64,000 nt of DNA, from contig NZ_CP165727.1 in the NCBI RefSeq assembly GCF_041200175.1, positions 5,335,501 through 5,399,500 of the forward strand, read 5' to 3'. The stretch comes from Streptomyces sp. R33 (GTDB lineage: Bacteria > Actinomycetota > Actinomycetes > Streptomycetales > Streptomycetaceae). This document shows, in pieces, positions 41,871 through 50,846 of this stretch. Below the pieces are notes generated by a model. The model had not been told where the DNA came from. It worked only from the letters and a program-made list of their open reading frames with translations, and ran no database searches. Made by a program: the position numbers and the translations under genes. How positions within the stretch are numbered: position 1 is the stretch's first letter; each line of letters opens with the position of its first letter.

Positions 41871-43297
41871 TGGCAACGAATTTTGAGGGCTACTCGCACC
41901 AGAAGCTGCGCGAGATGAGGGCCTCGCTGGACCCGACAGCGGTCAAGGACCGCGCCGACCGCCTGCAGAAGGCGTCCGAGGACATCGCGAAGATCGCGGA
42001 GAAGCTCAAGAACCACCGCGTCACCGGCTGGGAAGGTGAAGCGGCCACGGCCTTCCAGGAATGGGTGGGCCGGGCCGGCAACGCGACGCTCCGGCTGAGC
42101 GAGTACAGCGCGACGGGCGCCAAGTGGATGGGTGACACCGTCCAGAAGATGATCGAGGCGCGGGACATGCCCGCCTACGACACGAAGTCCGCCGAGAACC
42201 TGGAAGCGGCGCGCAAGGCGCACAACGACCCGGATGCGCAGCAAATTGCCAGCCAGGAGCGGAGCAAGCTCGACGCGGATCACCGCGAGTCGATCAGGTT
42301 GATGAACAACCTGGCGCAGTCGTACGAGCTGTCGTACGGCGAGATGAACAAGGCGGAGATTCCTACGTTTCCGCCGCCGCCGGGGAACTTCGTGCCGCCA
42401 CATGTCTATGAAAGCGAGGACATGGCGCGGCCTGGATCCGGCGGAGGCGTTGGGTCCGTCGGATCCTCGCACTCATACGCGCCCGCGGGCCATGAGGCCC
42501 CCTCGAACGAGCCTGGTTTGGTGCCGGGCCACCAGCCGACTGCGGACGTAACTCTGCCCCAGACGACGGGGCCGACGCACGTGCCCGGGATCCCGGACCG
42601 CAACGTGGACGTGGACCTCGACCACGTTTCGACCCTGCCGCCACCCACGACGACCTTGCCCCCGACGACGGGCACACCGGTCCCCAACCTCCCGGTGGGC
42701 CCCGGACCGGGCCCCATCGCTCCCATCCCGCCCGTGGCGCTCCCGCCGATCACCGGGAAGACGGGTCCCGGCCTCGGGCCCGGTCAGCTCCCGAGTCTCG
42801 GTCCCGGCGGTAACGGCCTCAGCAAGGTCAACCCGATCGCCGGCCTGCCCCCGCGGGATTCCGGCATCATGGGCGGCCGCCAAGTGCCGACCAGCGGCCC
42901 CAACCCGGGTATCCCGCGCGGTACGGTCATCGGCACCGAGGGGACGCAGACGGGCCGAGGCGTGATGGGCGGCGGTCCCCACGGTGGTGGCGGTGGCCAC
43001 GTCGGCGGCGTGAGCGGTTCCCCGGCGGCTCGTCGGCTGGCCTCGGAGCCGGGCGGCATCGTGGGCGGCCGTCAGTCTGTGGCAGGCGGACGCATGGCCA
43101 CCGGTGGGCAGCCGTTCACCCAGGGCGGCTCGGGTCTCGTGCGCAACGGCGGCGGTGCCATGGGCCACGCGGGTGCGGGTACGCATGCTCCGGGCAGGCG
43201 ACGTGAGGACCAGGGCGGCGAACGCCCCGACTACCTGGTCGAAGACGAAGAGACCTGGCAGGGCGACCGTCGTGTTGCTCCGCCGGTGATCGACTGA
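41870..43297 (+). CDS. WXG100/PPE-like protein with long Pro/Gly-rich tail
   Basis: 475 residues. The first 175 are helical and contain a WxG turn (VTGWEGEAATAFQEWVG), the mark of ESX-type substrates. Residues 175-475 are a Pro/Gly/Thr-rich linker (TTTLPPTTGTPVPNLP, GGGPHGGGGGHVGG) ending in a conserved acidic-basic tail (YLVEDEETWQGDRRVAPPVID). Such a C-terminus (LVEDEETW ... PPVI) is common in Streptomyces proteins of this class. It is probably exported by a type VII system whose core genes are not in the window. Confidence 0.83.
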   Translation: MATNFEGYSHQKLREMRASLDPTAVKDRADRLQKASEDIAKIAEKLKNHRVTGWEGEAATAFQEWVGRAGNATLRLSEYSATGAKWMGDTVQKMIEARDMPAYDTKSAENLEAARKAHNDPDAQQIASQERSKLDADHRESIRLMNNLAQSYELSYGEMNKAEIPTFPPPPGNFVPPHVYESEDMARPGSGGGVGSVGSSHSYAPAGHEAPSNEPGLVPGHQPTADVTLPQTTGPTHVPGIPDRNVDVDLDHVSTLPPPTTTLPPTTGTPVPNLPVGPGPGPIAPIPPVALPPITGKTGPGLGPGQLPSLGPGGNGLSKVNPIAGLPPRDSGIMGGRQVPTSGPNPGIPRGTVIGTEGTQTGRGVMGGGPHGGGGGHVGGVSGSPAARRLASEPGGIVGGRQSVAGGRMATGGQPFTQGGSGLVRNGGGAMGHAGAGTHAPGRRREDQGGERPDYLVEDEETWQGDRRVAPPVID

Positions 43298-43324
43298 GCA
43301 GAACGGACGTTGTACGAGATGCAC

Positions 43325-44494
43325 ATGCGTAAGGCGACCGCGGCCCTGGTGGGCCTGCTGCTGGCCGGGGTCGCCGCGACCCCGGCCCATGCGGAGACCA
43401 TTCGCTCGCAGCAATGGCATCTCGACACGATGAAAGCCGAAGACATCTGGAAGATCAGCACCGGTAAAGGCGTCAACGTTGCGGTGATCGATAGCGGTGT
43501 CGACCAGATCCCGGAGCTCGCGGGCCAGGTCCTACCGGGCAAGAATTTTCCTGCTGGGGATGTAGAGACTGGCCGAGACAACGATTACAACGGGCACGGC
43601 ACCGGTGTCTCTTCCATGATCGCCGCAACTGGAAAGCACCCGACTGGCGATGGAGCATACGGTCTTGCGCCCGGGGCTAAGATCCTCCCGATCCGGGTGG
43701 GCAGCGTGCAGGAGGGGCTGAGCACCCCCTCCTGGGTCGATGCCATTCGGTATGCGGCTGATTCCGACGCCAAGGTCATCAATATCTCCCTGGCCATTGC
43801 CGGTACGCCGAAAGACGATGAAGCCCGTCGTGAAGCAGTGAAGTATGCGCTTTCCAAGGGGAAGCTGATCTTTGCCGGTGCCGGTAATGACGGGGATACG
43901 GTCAACGGGGTCATGTATCCCGCCGCAACCCCCGGAGTAGTGGCGGTCGGTGCGGTGGACGCCAAGGGCGAGCCGACGAAGGAATCCCAGCACGGCCCGC
44001 AGATCGATATGGCTGCCCCGGGCATGGACATCGTCACCGCATGCAAGGGCAAGTCAGGGCTGTGTAAGACCCACGGCACCAGCGACGCGACCGCCCTCGC
44101 CTCCGCCTCCGCCGCCCTCCTCTGGTCCGCACACCCGAACTGGACCAACAACCAGGTCCTCCGCGTCCTCCTGAACACCGCCGGCAAGCCGTCTGACGGC
44201 GCTCAGCGCAACGACTACATCGGCTACGGCATCGTCCGGCCTCGAATCGCCGTGCCCACCCCCGGCGACCCCGGTCCGGCGGATGTCTTCCCGCTGCCCG
44301 ACCTGGCGGCGGCGGACGGGAAGAACTCGCCCGCCCCGTCGGCCGACGGCAAGAAGCCCGAGTCCAGTGCGCCCCAGGCGGAAGCCAAGAAGGACGGCGG
44401 CAGCAGCATTCTCTGGATCGGGCTTGCCCTGGGGGCATGCGTCCTCATCGGGGGCGCCGTCACGGCGGTCGTAATCCGGCGTAGAAACGCCTGA
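43325..44494 (+). CDS. Mycosin-like S8 serine protease (type VII secretion)
   Basis: 389 residues. A signal peptide (MRKATAALVGLLLAGVAATPAHA) precedes the subtilisin domain with catalytic Asp56 (VAVIDSGVD), His91 (NGHGTGVSSM) and Ser253 (THGTSDATALAS). A Pro/Ser-rich linker and a C-terminal membrane helix (LWIGLALGACVLIGGAVTAV) with a positive tail anchor it with the protease outside, the MycP layout. In-frame TTG (43310) and ATG (43319) lie upstream; MRKATA is chosen as the best signal peptide. Bases about 43430-44050 are clearly less GC-rich than the rest of the gene. A decayed relative lies directly downstream. Confidence 0.92.
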   Translation: MRKATAALVGLLLAGVAATPAHAETIRSQQWHLDTMKAEDIWKISTGKGVNVAVIDSGVDQIPELAGQVLPGKNFPAGDVETGRDNDYNGHGTGVSSMIAATGKHPTGDGAYGLAPGAKILPIRVGSVQEGLSTPSWVDAIRYAADSDAKVINISLAIAGTPKDDEARREAVKYALSKGKLIFAGAGNDGDTVNGVMYPAATPGVVAVGAVDAKGEPTKESQHGPQIDMAAPGMDIVTACKGKSGLCKTHGTSDATALASASAALLWSAHPNWTNNQVLRVLLNTAGKPSDGAQRNDYIGYGIVRPRIAVPTPGDPGPADVFPLPDLAAADGKNSPAPSADGKKPESSAPQAEAKKDGGSSILWIGLALGACVLIGGAVTAVVIRRRNA

Positions 44495-44503
44495 CGGCGT
44501 CAG

Positions 44504-44906
44504 ATGCGGAGGCGCGGGACGACCTCGGTCTTGGTGGGTCTCCCACCGGCCGGGGGCGCCGCGCTCCCGGCCGCCCGCGCCGAGACGGTTCGGCCCTTCG
44601 CGGTGGACCCCATCGGTGGGCCGGCTCCGAGCGGCCAAGTAACCCCGTCGGCTGCGGAGCAGTACGCCCCGCCCACCGCGCTGTCCGCCCCCGGCGACCC
44701 GTTCCGGCGGACATCGTCGAGGCGACAGCAACGTCATCCGCCTCACCAGCCCCGGCCGACGCAAACCGGCCCCCGCATCCGCACCCCGTGTACGGAACCG
44801 GACAGACACCAGCAGGCTCCTTCCCCCGGCCGTCCCCGGGATGGGAGCCTGCCTGCTCAACGCCGGAGCCGTAACCATGAGCACAGTTCAACGTGTTAGA
44901 CGCTGA
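44504..44906 (+). pseudogene. Remnant of a second mycosin gene
   Basis: Three pieces in three frames match the ends of the neighbouring mycosin. Frame 1 from 44504: LVGLPPAGGAALPAARAETV resembles the mycosin signal peptide, and APGDPF matches TPGDPGPADVF of the linker. From 44704 in another frame: PADIVEATATSSASPAPAD. From about 44825 in the third frame: GMGACLLNAGAVTMSTVQRV resembles the final membrane helix GACVLIGGAVTAVV, ending with TGA at 44904-44906. The whole protease domain is missing. So a tandem copy has lost its core by deletion and carries two frameshifts. Confidence 0.72.
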
Positions 44907-44931
44907 TGTGACACAAGGAGAAAAGCACGCG

Positions 44932-45360
44932 ATGTCGTTCGACGAGGAATGGTCCACCGCGCGCGCCACCGCCGCGGCCAGCGTTTCGATGCGGCTCAAC
45001 CACGTCCCCACCGACCCCGGCGGTGGTGGGACCGGCGGCGGTGATCTCGAGATCAACCAGGACCACATCGGCGCCATCGGAACCGAGGCCTTCCAGCTCC
45101 ACGAGCGGCTGTCCACCGATGGCAAGCACGCCGCCACGGCGACCGCCGAGGCTGCCGGTGCGCTCTCCAAGGAGAACTTCGCCAGCGGAGCCGCCCTGCT
45201 CAAGCTGAACACGCGCTGGGAGAGCCAGTTGAAGACCCTCATCGCGGCCTGCGCGAACATCTCTAACGGCCTGAACTACTCCGTCTCCTCCCACAACAAG
45301 GAGGAGAAGAACCTGTACGCCGAGTTCACGGCCTCCAAGATCGACCAGCTCCTCAAGTAG
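44932..45360 (+). CDS. Small helical protein of the type VII-associated cluster
   Basis: 142 residues. A Gly-rich turn (DPGGGGTGGGDL) separates a short N-terminal helix from a long helical region (about 45-140) with RWESQLKTLIAACANISNGL. It resembles ESX-type helper or chaperone-like proteins but has no WxG. AAGGAG lies 11 nt before the ATG. The next gene begins 36 nt later. Function unknown. Confidence 0.82.
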   Translation: MSFDEEWSTARATAAASVSMRLNHVPTDPGGGGTGGGDLEINQDHIGAIGTEAFQLHERLSTDGKHAATATAEAAGALSKENFASGAALLKLNTRWESQLKTLIAACANISNGLNYSVSSHNKEEKNLYAEFTASKIDQLLK

Positions 45361-45396
45361 CGGCCGCACAGGGCGTGCAGGAAAGGCGCAGGACAA

Positions 45397-47682
45397 GTGC
45401 TGACGTACGAGAACGTGATGAACGCTCCCCTGGACAAGCTCCGGACCGCGATCACTGACTGGGGCGCGATGGTCACGAAGCTGGAGGAGCTGGCCGAGTC
45501 CGCCCGCAACGGGATGAAGGCCAAGGCCGACAAGGCGGAGTGGAGCGGGGTCACCGCCGGGGTGGCCAGGCCGTTCATCGACAAGACGGCCAAGGAGTTC
45601 GACGACGCGGCCAAGGAGGCCAAGGGCATCCACCTGCTCCTGACCGACGGGCACGCCACGTTCAAGGCCGCCCAGGACCAGATCAGGAAGCTGATCGACG
45701 AGGCCCCGGCGGCCGGCTTCCGGATCGACGAGTCCGGGCGGGTCAGCGCCGTCCCGCTCGCCGACCCGAAGGACCAGTACGCCGCGCAGCACGACCCGGA
45801 CTACCAGGAGTCCCTCCGCAAGAACCGCGGTCTGTGGCAGGAGCGGGTCAACCGGGCGGTCGAGGACGCGCAGGACGCCGACGACTCGCTGGTCCGCGCC
45901 CTCCAGGCCAATCTCGCCGACGACCACGACTTCAGCGCGCCGAAATACACCACCCTCGACGCGGAGCAGGTCGACCGCGCCGCCGATCTGATGAAGAAGG
46001 TCACCGGCGAGGGCGGCACGGCGCGTAATCCTGAGGCGTTGCGCGAGTTGGAGGACCTGCTCGACGACAACCGCAACGACCCCGAGTTCGCGACCGGCTT
46101 CTACCGCCAGGTGGGTCCCGAGGGCACCCTCCAGGCGTACTCGAGGATGTCGCTGGATGCGACCGGCCTCGGCCCGGCCGGCCTGGACCGCGCACTCATG
46201 GTCGGCAACATCCAGAGCGACCTTGGCGCGATGCTGGGCCTGGCGACCCACAAGGACGTCCCGAACCACCTCGACGCCGCGTGGACGACCCAGCTGATGA
46301 AGGCGGGCCGCAAGGAGATGGACGTCGGCCTGATGACGAACGTCTACGGCTACCAGGCGCTGGGGGCCCTGCTGCGCGAGGGGACGTACGACAAGGAGTT
46401 CCTGACCTCGGTCGGCCGCGACATGGTCGCCATGGATCGGCAGAATCCGAAGGTGTGGGAGCACGGTGCGCCGTTCGACCCGAAGCTGACCCTCAACCAC
46501 GGGGCGGAGGGCGGCAGGGGCTTCTACCCGCTGACAGGTCTCATGGAGGCGTTGAACCACAACCCGGAGGCCGCGACCGCCTTCTTCAACGAGCCGGTAC
46601 GTGAGGACAGTAACGGGGACGGCATCGTCACGAAGGACGACAAGACGGTCGGCGGGCAGCACGGCAAGGCACAGGGCATGGTCGACTACATGCTCGACAA
46701 GAAGCCGTACGTGGACGGCTTCGACATGTCGAGGACCAGCAGTCTCCACCCGGCTCAGGATGCGCTCGGCAATGCCCTGGAAGCGGCCGTCTCGGGCCGG
46801 GTGACCGGCGACGAGGACGCGAAGCCGGTACCGCACACCAAGGAGATGGCCGCCGTCATGGAACGGGTCGTCGAGAAGATCGGGGACAAGCCCGAGCTGG
46901 TCACCGGGAAGCCCGGCGAGGACGGCAGCGACCCGTTGAAGGGGCTGTCAGGCCACTTCGGTCAGATGGCGGCCGAGTATATGCCCGACATCCAGGCCTC
47001 GGCGGAGAACGGCAGCGGGATGATCAAGGCCAACGGTGAGATGGCCGACTTCCACAAAGCCGACATGGCGGCGTTCATCGGCGCGGTGGGCCGGGACCCG
47101 GACGCGTACGGCGCGATCACCAACTCCCAGCGGGCCTTCACGACCACGCTCATCAACGACGTCATCGCGCATCGCAGTGAATACGACGATGTCGACGCGG
47201 CGATCAAGAGTGCCGTACACCCGGGCGGTCAGATCGCGGGCATCCTGTCCGAGGCCAGGGCCGAGGGCACGTTCGGCGAGAACGCCCACACGAAGGAAGA
47301 GTACGTAAAGGGCGTCGAGGACAACGCCAAGTGGGTCAACCGCGCCATCAGTGCGGCAGGCGGCAAGTACCTGGAGATGGTCCCCCTGGCCGGGGACGTC
47401 GTGGAGTGGCTCCAGGAGGACATCACGGAAGGCGTGGTCGAGCGGGCGACGAAGGACAAGGCTGAGAAGATCGGCGAGATCGACCACAAGGCGGTGATCG
47501 ACTACACGGACGCCCAGAGGGAGGCCGGGTTGTCGGCAGCGCAGTCGGTCCGGAAGGCCGCCGAGGGAACCGGCATGACCCAGCGGACCATCGACGCCCT
47601 CGCTGGAGTCGCGTCGACCGAGACTGCGAACGCCCATGCCGTCGGCCGAGGCCAGGTCGCGACGTCCAACGGAGGTTCCTGA
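45397..47682 (+). CDS. Large helical protein, DUF6571-like
   Basis: 761 residues, mainly helical and charged, without signal peptide or membrane helix. The N-terminus (LDKLRTAITDWGAMVTKLEE) starts as a long helical hairpin like WXG/LXG secreted proteins. Later sections (HLDAAWTTQLMKAGRKEMDV; NPKVWEHGAPFDPKLTLNHG; NGDGIVTKDDKTVGG, a possible EF-hand-like loop DSNGDGIVTKDD) match my memory of DUF6571 proteins of Streptomyces, which accompany type VII-like clusters. Possibly a toxin or a scaffold. GTG start with GCAGGA upstream; the stop overlaps the lipoprotein start (TGATG). Confidence 0.8.
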   Translation: MLTYENVMNAPLDKLRTAITDWGAMVTKLEELAESARNGMKAKADKAEWSGVTAGVARPFIDKTAKEFDDAAKEAKGIHLLLTDGHATFKAAQDQIRKLIDEAPAAGFRIDESGRVSAVPLADPKDQYAAQHDPDYQESLRKNRGLWQERVNRAVEDAQDADDSLVRALQANLADDHDFSAPKYTTLDAEQVDRAADLMKKVTGEGGTARNPEALRELEDLLDDNRNDPEFATGFYRQVGPEGTLQAYSRMSLDATGLGPAGLDRALMVGNIQSDLGAMLGLATHKDVPNHLDAAWTTQLMKAGRKEMDVGLMTNVYGYQALGALLREGTYDKEFLTSVGRDMVAMDRQNPKVWEHGAPFDPKLTLNHGAEGGRGFYPLTGLMEALNHNPEAATAFFNEPVREDSNGDGIVTKDDKTVGGQHGKAQGMVDYMLDKKPYVDGFDMSRTSSLHPAQDALGNALEAAVSGRVTGDEDAKPVPHTKEMAAVMERVVEKIGDKPELVTGKPGEDGSDPLKGLSGHFGQMAAEYMPDIQASAENGSGMIKANGEMADFHKADMAAFIGAVGRDPDAYGAITNSQRAFTTTLINDVIAHRSEYDDVDAAIKSAVHPGGQIAGILSEARAEGTFGENAHTKEEYVKGVEDNAKWVNRAISAAGGKYLEMVPLAGDVVEWLQEDITEGVVERATKDKAEKIGEIDHKAVIDYTDAQREAGLSAAQSVRKAAEGTGMTQRTIDALAGVASTETANAHAVGRGQVATSNGGS

Positions 47683-48230
47683 TGCCTGTCCATCGGTCCG
47701 CCCTTGTGCTGGCGGCGGCCGCCCCCGTAGCCCTGGCCGCACTGACCGGCTGCTCCGAGGGGACCGAAACGGCTGCCTCGAAGCTGCCCGAGCGCACTTG
47801 CTTCGGAGTGTTCTCCCGATCCGACCTGGGGCCCTTGGTGGGCAACGGCGAGCAGGTGAAGGAGTCGGGACCGGCCGACATGCGGCTGACCGCGGTGCGC
47901 CGGGGCGCCACGTGCAGCGTCGATGTGGACGGCAAAGATCGGTTCCTGGCCTCGGCGACGCGCCAGCCGTTGGAGCAGAGCTTCTTCTGGAACACCGAGC
48001 TGATCAAGCCGGCGGCGGATCCGCTGCCGTTGGGCGACAAGGGCATCGTGTACAACACGGGGGCTCGGGTACTCCTCGTCTGCAAGGGGAGCGACGAGCC
48101 CTTTCAGGTCGAGCTGTCGCTCAGCGGATCCACCGACCAAGTCGAGAAGGGCGGATCCCGCCCGTTGTTCACCCGGCTCATGACGAAGTTCGTCGAGGCG
48201 GGCAAGCAGCAGACCCAGTGCGCGAGCTAG
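47682..48230 (+). CDS. Putative lipoprotein of the type VII-associated cluster
   Basis: 182 residues. Signal sequence with lipobox LTGC (ALVLAAAAPVALAALTGC), then a globular domain with three further Cys (RTCFGVFSR, GATCSVDVD, LLVCKGSDE and a final QTQCAS), probably disulfide-bonded outside the cell. One-base overlap with the upstream gene shows co-translation; a strong hairpin terminator follows. It may protect the host from the large upstream protein or act as a receptor; both are guesses. Confidence 0.85.
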   Translation: MPVHRSALVLAAAAPVALAALTGCSEGTETAASKLPERTCFGVFSRSDLGPLVGNGEQVKESGPADMRLTAVRRGATCSVDVDGKDRFLASATRQPLEQSFFWNTELIKPAADPLPLGDKGIVYNTGARVLLVCKGSDEPFQVELSLSGSTDQVEKGGSRPLFTRLMTKFVEAGKQQTQCAS

Positions 48231-48253
48231 CCGACACCGCGGGACGGAAGAGA

Positions 48254-48286
48254 GAAGGCCGCTCAGAACACTCCTGAGCGGCCTTC
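48254..48286. terminator. Hairpin between the lipoprotein gene and tRNA-Cys
   Basis: 13-bp perfect stem GAAGGCCGCTCAG / CTGAGCGGCCTTC with a 7-nt loop; on the minus strand it follows the tRNA directly, so it probably serves both. Confidence 0.85.
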
Positions 48287-48290
48287 GGAG

Positions 48291-48362
48291 AAGCCGTGGC
48301 GGGGATCGAACCCGCGTAACTCGCTTTGCAGGCGAGTCCCTCAACCACTCGGGCACACGGCT
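48291..48362 (-). tRNA. tRNA-Cys (anticodon GCA)
   Basis: Acceptor AGCCGTG pairs fully with CACGGCT; anticodon arm CTCGC-CTGCAAA-GCGAG gives anticodon GCA (48327-48329 on the plus strand); T-arm GCGGG-TTCGATC-CCCGC. Discriminator base U is the Cys identity element. CCA is not encoded. Lies about 110 bp from the left end of the nested insertion sequences. Confidence 0.95.
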
Positions 48363-48493
48363 GTGGGGTGGTTACGGGTATGACCGTACGAGGGGTTCCG
48401 AGGGGCGGGAAGAGGGGCGTGGGGGCTGCAACGTGACTGCCATGCTGCGTTCATGGGCCGTGGGGGCCTAGACGAGTAAGTCCGAAGTGCTGG

Positions 48494-49064
48494 TCAGTGG
48501 TCGTAGGCGATGAGTGACCTGGTTAACGGTGTTCCGTTGGCCCGGTTGTGCCAGATCGCCGCGGTCAGGGCCAGGATCCGTTGCCCGACGCGGGCCAGGA
48601 CTCCGGCTGGGGTCCTGGCTCCGTGGCGTTCGAGGTCGAGCTGGCCCTTGAGGGTGTCGTTGACCGACTCGATCAGCTGGCGGACCGGCTTGAGCAGGTG
48701 CTCGCCGGGCCGCGGTGTGCGGTTGCGGTAGCTGGGCCGGAGCAGGGTCAGGCCGTGGTCGGTCATGAAGGCGTCGAGGTGCTTGGAGACGTAGCCCTTG
48801 TCGCCGATGACGGTCTGCCCGGGGTGGGTGGCCAGCAGATCGGCGTCCTGGGTGAGCATGGCGGCCAGGACTTCCCGCTCGTCCGTTTTCGGGTTGGCCA
48901 GGGCCCAGGCGACCGGGAGTCCGCCGGGGGTGCAGAGCAGGTGCAGGCGAAGACCCCAGAAGAACCGCGAGTGCGAGGGGCAGTAGGAGTAGGCGGCCCA
49001 GCCGGCCAGGTCGGACCGCTTGACGGTGGGCCGGGACCGGGCGCACTCCACCGGGGTGGAGTCC
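48494..49064 (-). pseudogene. IS982 transposase, C-terminal part (interrupted)
   Basis: Begins at VDSTPVECARSRPTVKRSDL (first catalytic Asp) and contains VIGDKGYVSKHL and the Glu helix LIESVNDTLKGQLDLERHGA, then the family C-terminus. The N-terminal part is 2.8 kb away (51830-52152). Joined, and with the 3-bp duplication counted once, the two give a continuous 297-residue transposase of normal length. Confidence 0.9.
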
Positions 49065-49095
49065 ACGGGGCCTTGACCCCGGATTTTGAACACGT

Positions 49096-49395
49096 CTATG
49101 CGGCTTGGGCCAGGGTAGTTGCTGCTGGTCGGAGGGTGTTCTCGTAGGCGATCGGAGACCGCTGACCGAGGCGGGAGTGCCGGCGCCGGGTGTTGTAACG
49201 GGTCAGCCAGCGGAAGGCGTCGAGCCTGGCCTCACGCTCGCTCGACCAGGCCTTCCGGCCTTTGAGCGTCTCCCTCTTGAAGGCGGCGTTGAAGCTTTCC
49301 GCGGCGGCGTTGTCCGCGCTGGACCCGATCGCGCCCATGCTCTGCAGGACCCCTGCTGACCTGCAGGCTTCAGCGAAGGCCCTACTCGTATATTG
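49096..49395 (-). pseudogene. IS3 OrfB, C-terminal part (interrupted by IS30)
   Basis: From YTSRAFAEACRSAGVLQSMG through DNAAAESFNAAFKRETLKGR, which carries the catalytic Glu of the DDE integrase, to the usual C-terminus RRRHSRLGQRSPIAYENT. Its N-terminal part is at 50847-51452; together they make 300 residues in one frame. Confidence 0.9.
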
Positions 49396-50846
49396 CTTGG
49401 ACTCAACCGGTCGTTGCAACACTGGTCTGTTGGAGCAACAGTAGCTGCTCGTTGAATGCTTCGGCCGGGGTCTTCCAACCGAGTGTCTTGCGTGGCCTGG
49501 TGTTCAGTGTGTGGGCGACGGCTTCGATTTCTTCGGCGGACCAGCGCGAGAGGTCGGTGCCCTTCGGGAAGTACTGGCGCAGGAGTCCGTTCGTGTTCTC
49601 GTTCGTGCCTCGCTGCCATGGGCTGTGGGGATCGGCGAAGAATACGGGGATGCCGGTCTCGATGCGGAACTGCGCGTGTGCCGACATTTCCTTGCCGCGG
49701 TCCCATGTCACGGACCGTGTCAGCTGCTCGGGCAGCGTCGACATAGTGTTGGCGAGTGCCTTCTTCATGGAGATCGCTCCGTAGCCGGCCAGCGCGGGGC
49801 CGTTCTTCGTTCGAGGGATCGTGCCGTATCCGTCCTCGCGGGGCAGATGGACTAGCATCGTGAACCGGGTCGACCGCTCGACCACGGTGCCGATCGCGGA
49901 ACGCTCCAGCCCGATGATCAAATCACCTTCCCAGTGACCGGGAACAGCACGGTCCTCGGCCTCGGCGGGCCTTTCGCTGATCAACGCTTCCGGCGTGACG
50001 TGCGCCCAAGTCTTCCGCCGTGATCGCGCTCGCGGCACACGCAGAGCGCGACCGGTCCGAAGACACAGGATGAGCTCGCGTTTCAGCGCTCCGCGGCCCT
50101 GAATGTAGAGGGCCTGATAGATCGCCTCGTGGCTGATGCGCATGGACTCATCATCCGGGAAGTCAACCTTGATCCGGTTCGCGACCTGCTCCGGACTCCA
50201 TGCCTGGACCCACGCCCGATCCTTGCGATGTGGCTTGTTCCGTCCCGTCCACTCGCCTGTCGCGGGACCCGCGATCGCCCTGCCGCGTGACGTGCTGATC
50301 TGACCGGACAGCCGCTCGTGGACGTAAGCGTGCAACCGCGGGTTGGCAACCAGCTTCGCCGTTTTCGGCCGGCGCGCGGCCATGTCGGCCTTCCACTGGG
50401 CGACTGATGCCCGATAGTCACTCCTGCCGCCTCTGGTGGCCGCGTTGCGCCGCAGTTCACGGGAAATCGTTCCCGGATCACGACCGACGTCTCGAGCGAT
50501 CTGGCGAACTCCCTTGCCCTGGGCTTTGAGGAGCGCGATTTCCTCCCGCTCACGAAACGACAGGTACCTGCCCGAACAGGGCTTCGTATCGAACGGCCGC
50601 ATACCGCCACACTGGCGGAACCAGCGCGTCGCGACCGCCGGCGCCACGCCGACAATGCCCGCGGCCTCCTCGGCAAGGAGGCCCTTCGCGATCTCCGCCC
50701 AGAACGCCACTTCGACGTGTCGCTGGTACTTCGGATGCCCCGGAGACCTCAGCTTCGGACGCACCGCCCGATCCGCTGCCCGCTGACGACGAACCACCCC
50801 ACACCTCCATGATCATGAGGTGTTGCGACGACCAGTTGAATCCGCC
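49396..50846 (-). mobile_element. IS30-family element inside the IS3
   Basis: About 1451 bp. Terminal repeats GGA(C/T)TCAAC(C/T)GGTCGT(T/C)GCAACAC on both sides, with target duplication TTG at 49393-49395 and 50847-50849 (could also be counted as TTGC). Innermost and therefore youngest of the three elements; appears intact. Confidence 0.9.
49403..50797 (-). CDS. IS30-family transposase
   Basis: 464 residues. Helix-turn-helix region (REREEIALLKAQGKGVRQIA, ISRELRRN) and the DDE core: GHWEGDLIIG (first Asp), SVTWDRGKEMSAHAQF (second Asp) and SPWQRGTNENTNGLLRQYFP (Glu). No disruption seen, so likely active. The TGA stop lies inside the terminal inverted repeat. GTG start is the most likely; the N-terminus has no independent support. 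Confidence 0.93.
   Translation of the reverse strand: MVRRQRAADRAVRPKLRSPGHPKYQRHVEVAFWAEIAKGLLAEEAAGIVGVAPAVATRWFRQCGGMRPFDTKPCSGRYLSFREREEIALLKAQGKGVRQIARDVGRDPGTISRELRRNAATRGGRSDYRASVAQWKADMAARRPKTAKLVANPRLHAYVHERLSGQISTSRGRAIAGPATGEWTGRNKPHRKDRAWVQAWSPEQVANRIKVDFPDDESMRISHEAIYQALYIQGRGALKRELILCLRTGRALRVPRARSRRKTWAHVTPEALISERPAEAEDRAVPGHWEGDLIIGLERSAIGTVVERSTRFTMLVHLPREDGYGTIPRTKNGPALAGYGAISMKKALANTMSTLPEQLTRSVTWDRGKEMSAHAQFRIETGIPVFFADPHSPWQRGTNENTNGLLRQYFPKGTDLSRWSAEEIEAVAHTLNTRPRKTLGWKTPAEAFNEQLLLLQQTSVATTG

Noticed and set aside
41322..48230. A complete type VII secretion system
   Set aside because: Only substrates, mycosin and accessory proteins are present; EccB, EccC, EccD and EccE are not seen.
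48291..48362. tRNA-Cys as attachment site of an integrated element
   Set aside because: No integrase gene and no repeated tRNA 3' end were found nearby; the insertion sequences have their own terminal repeats.
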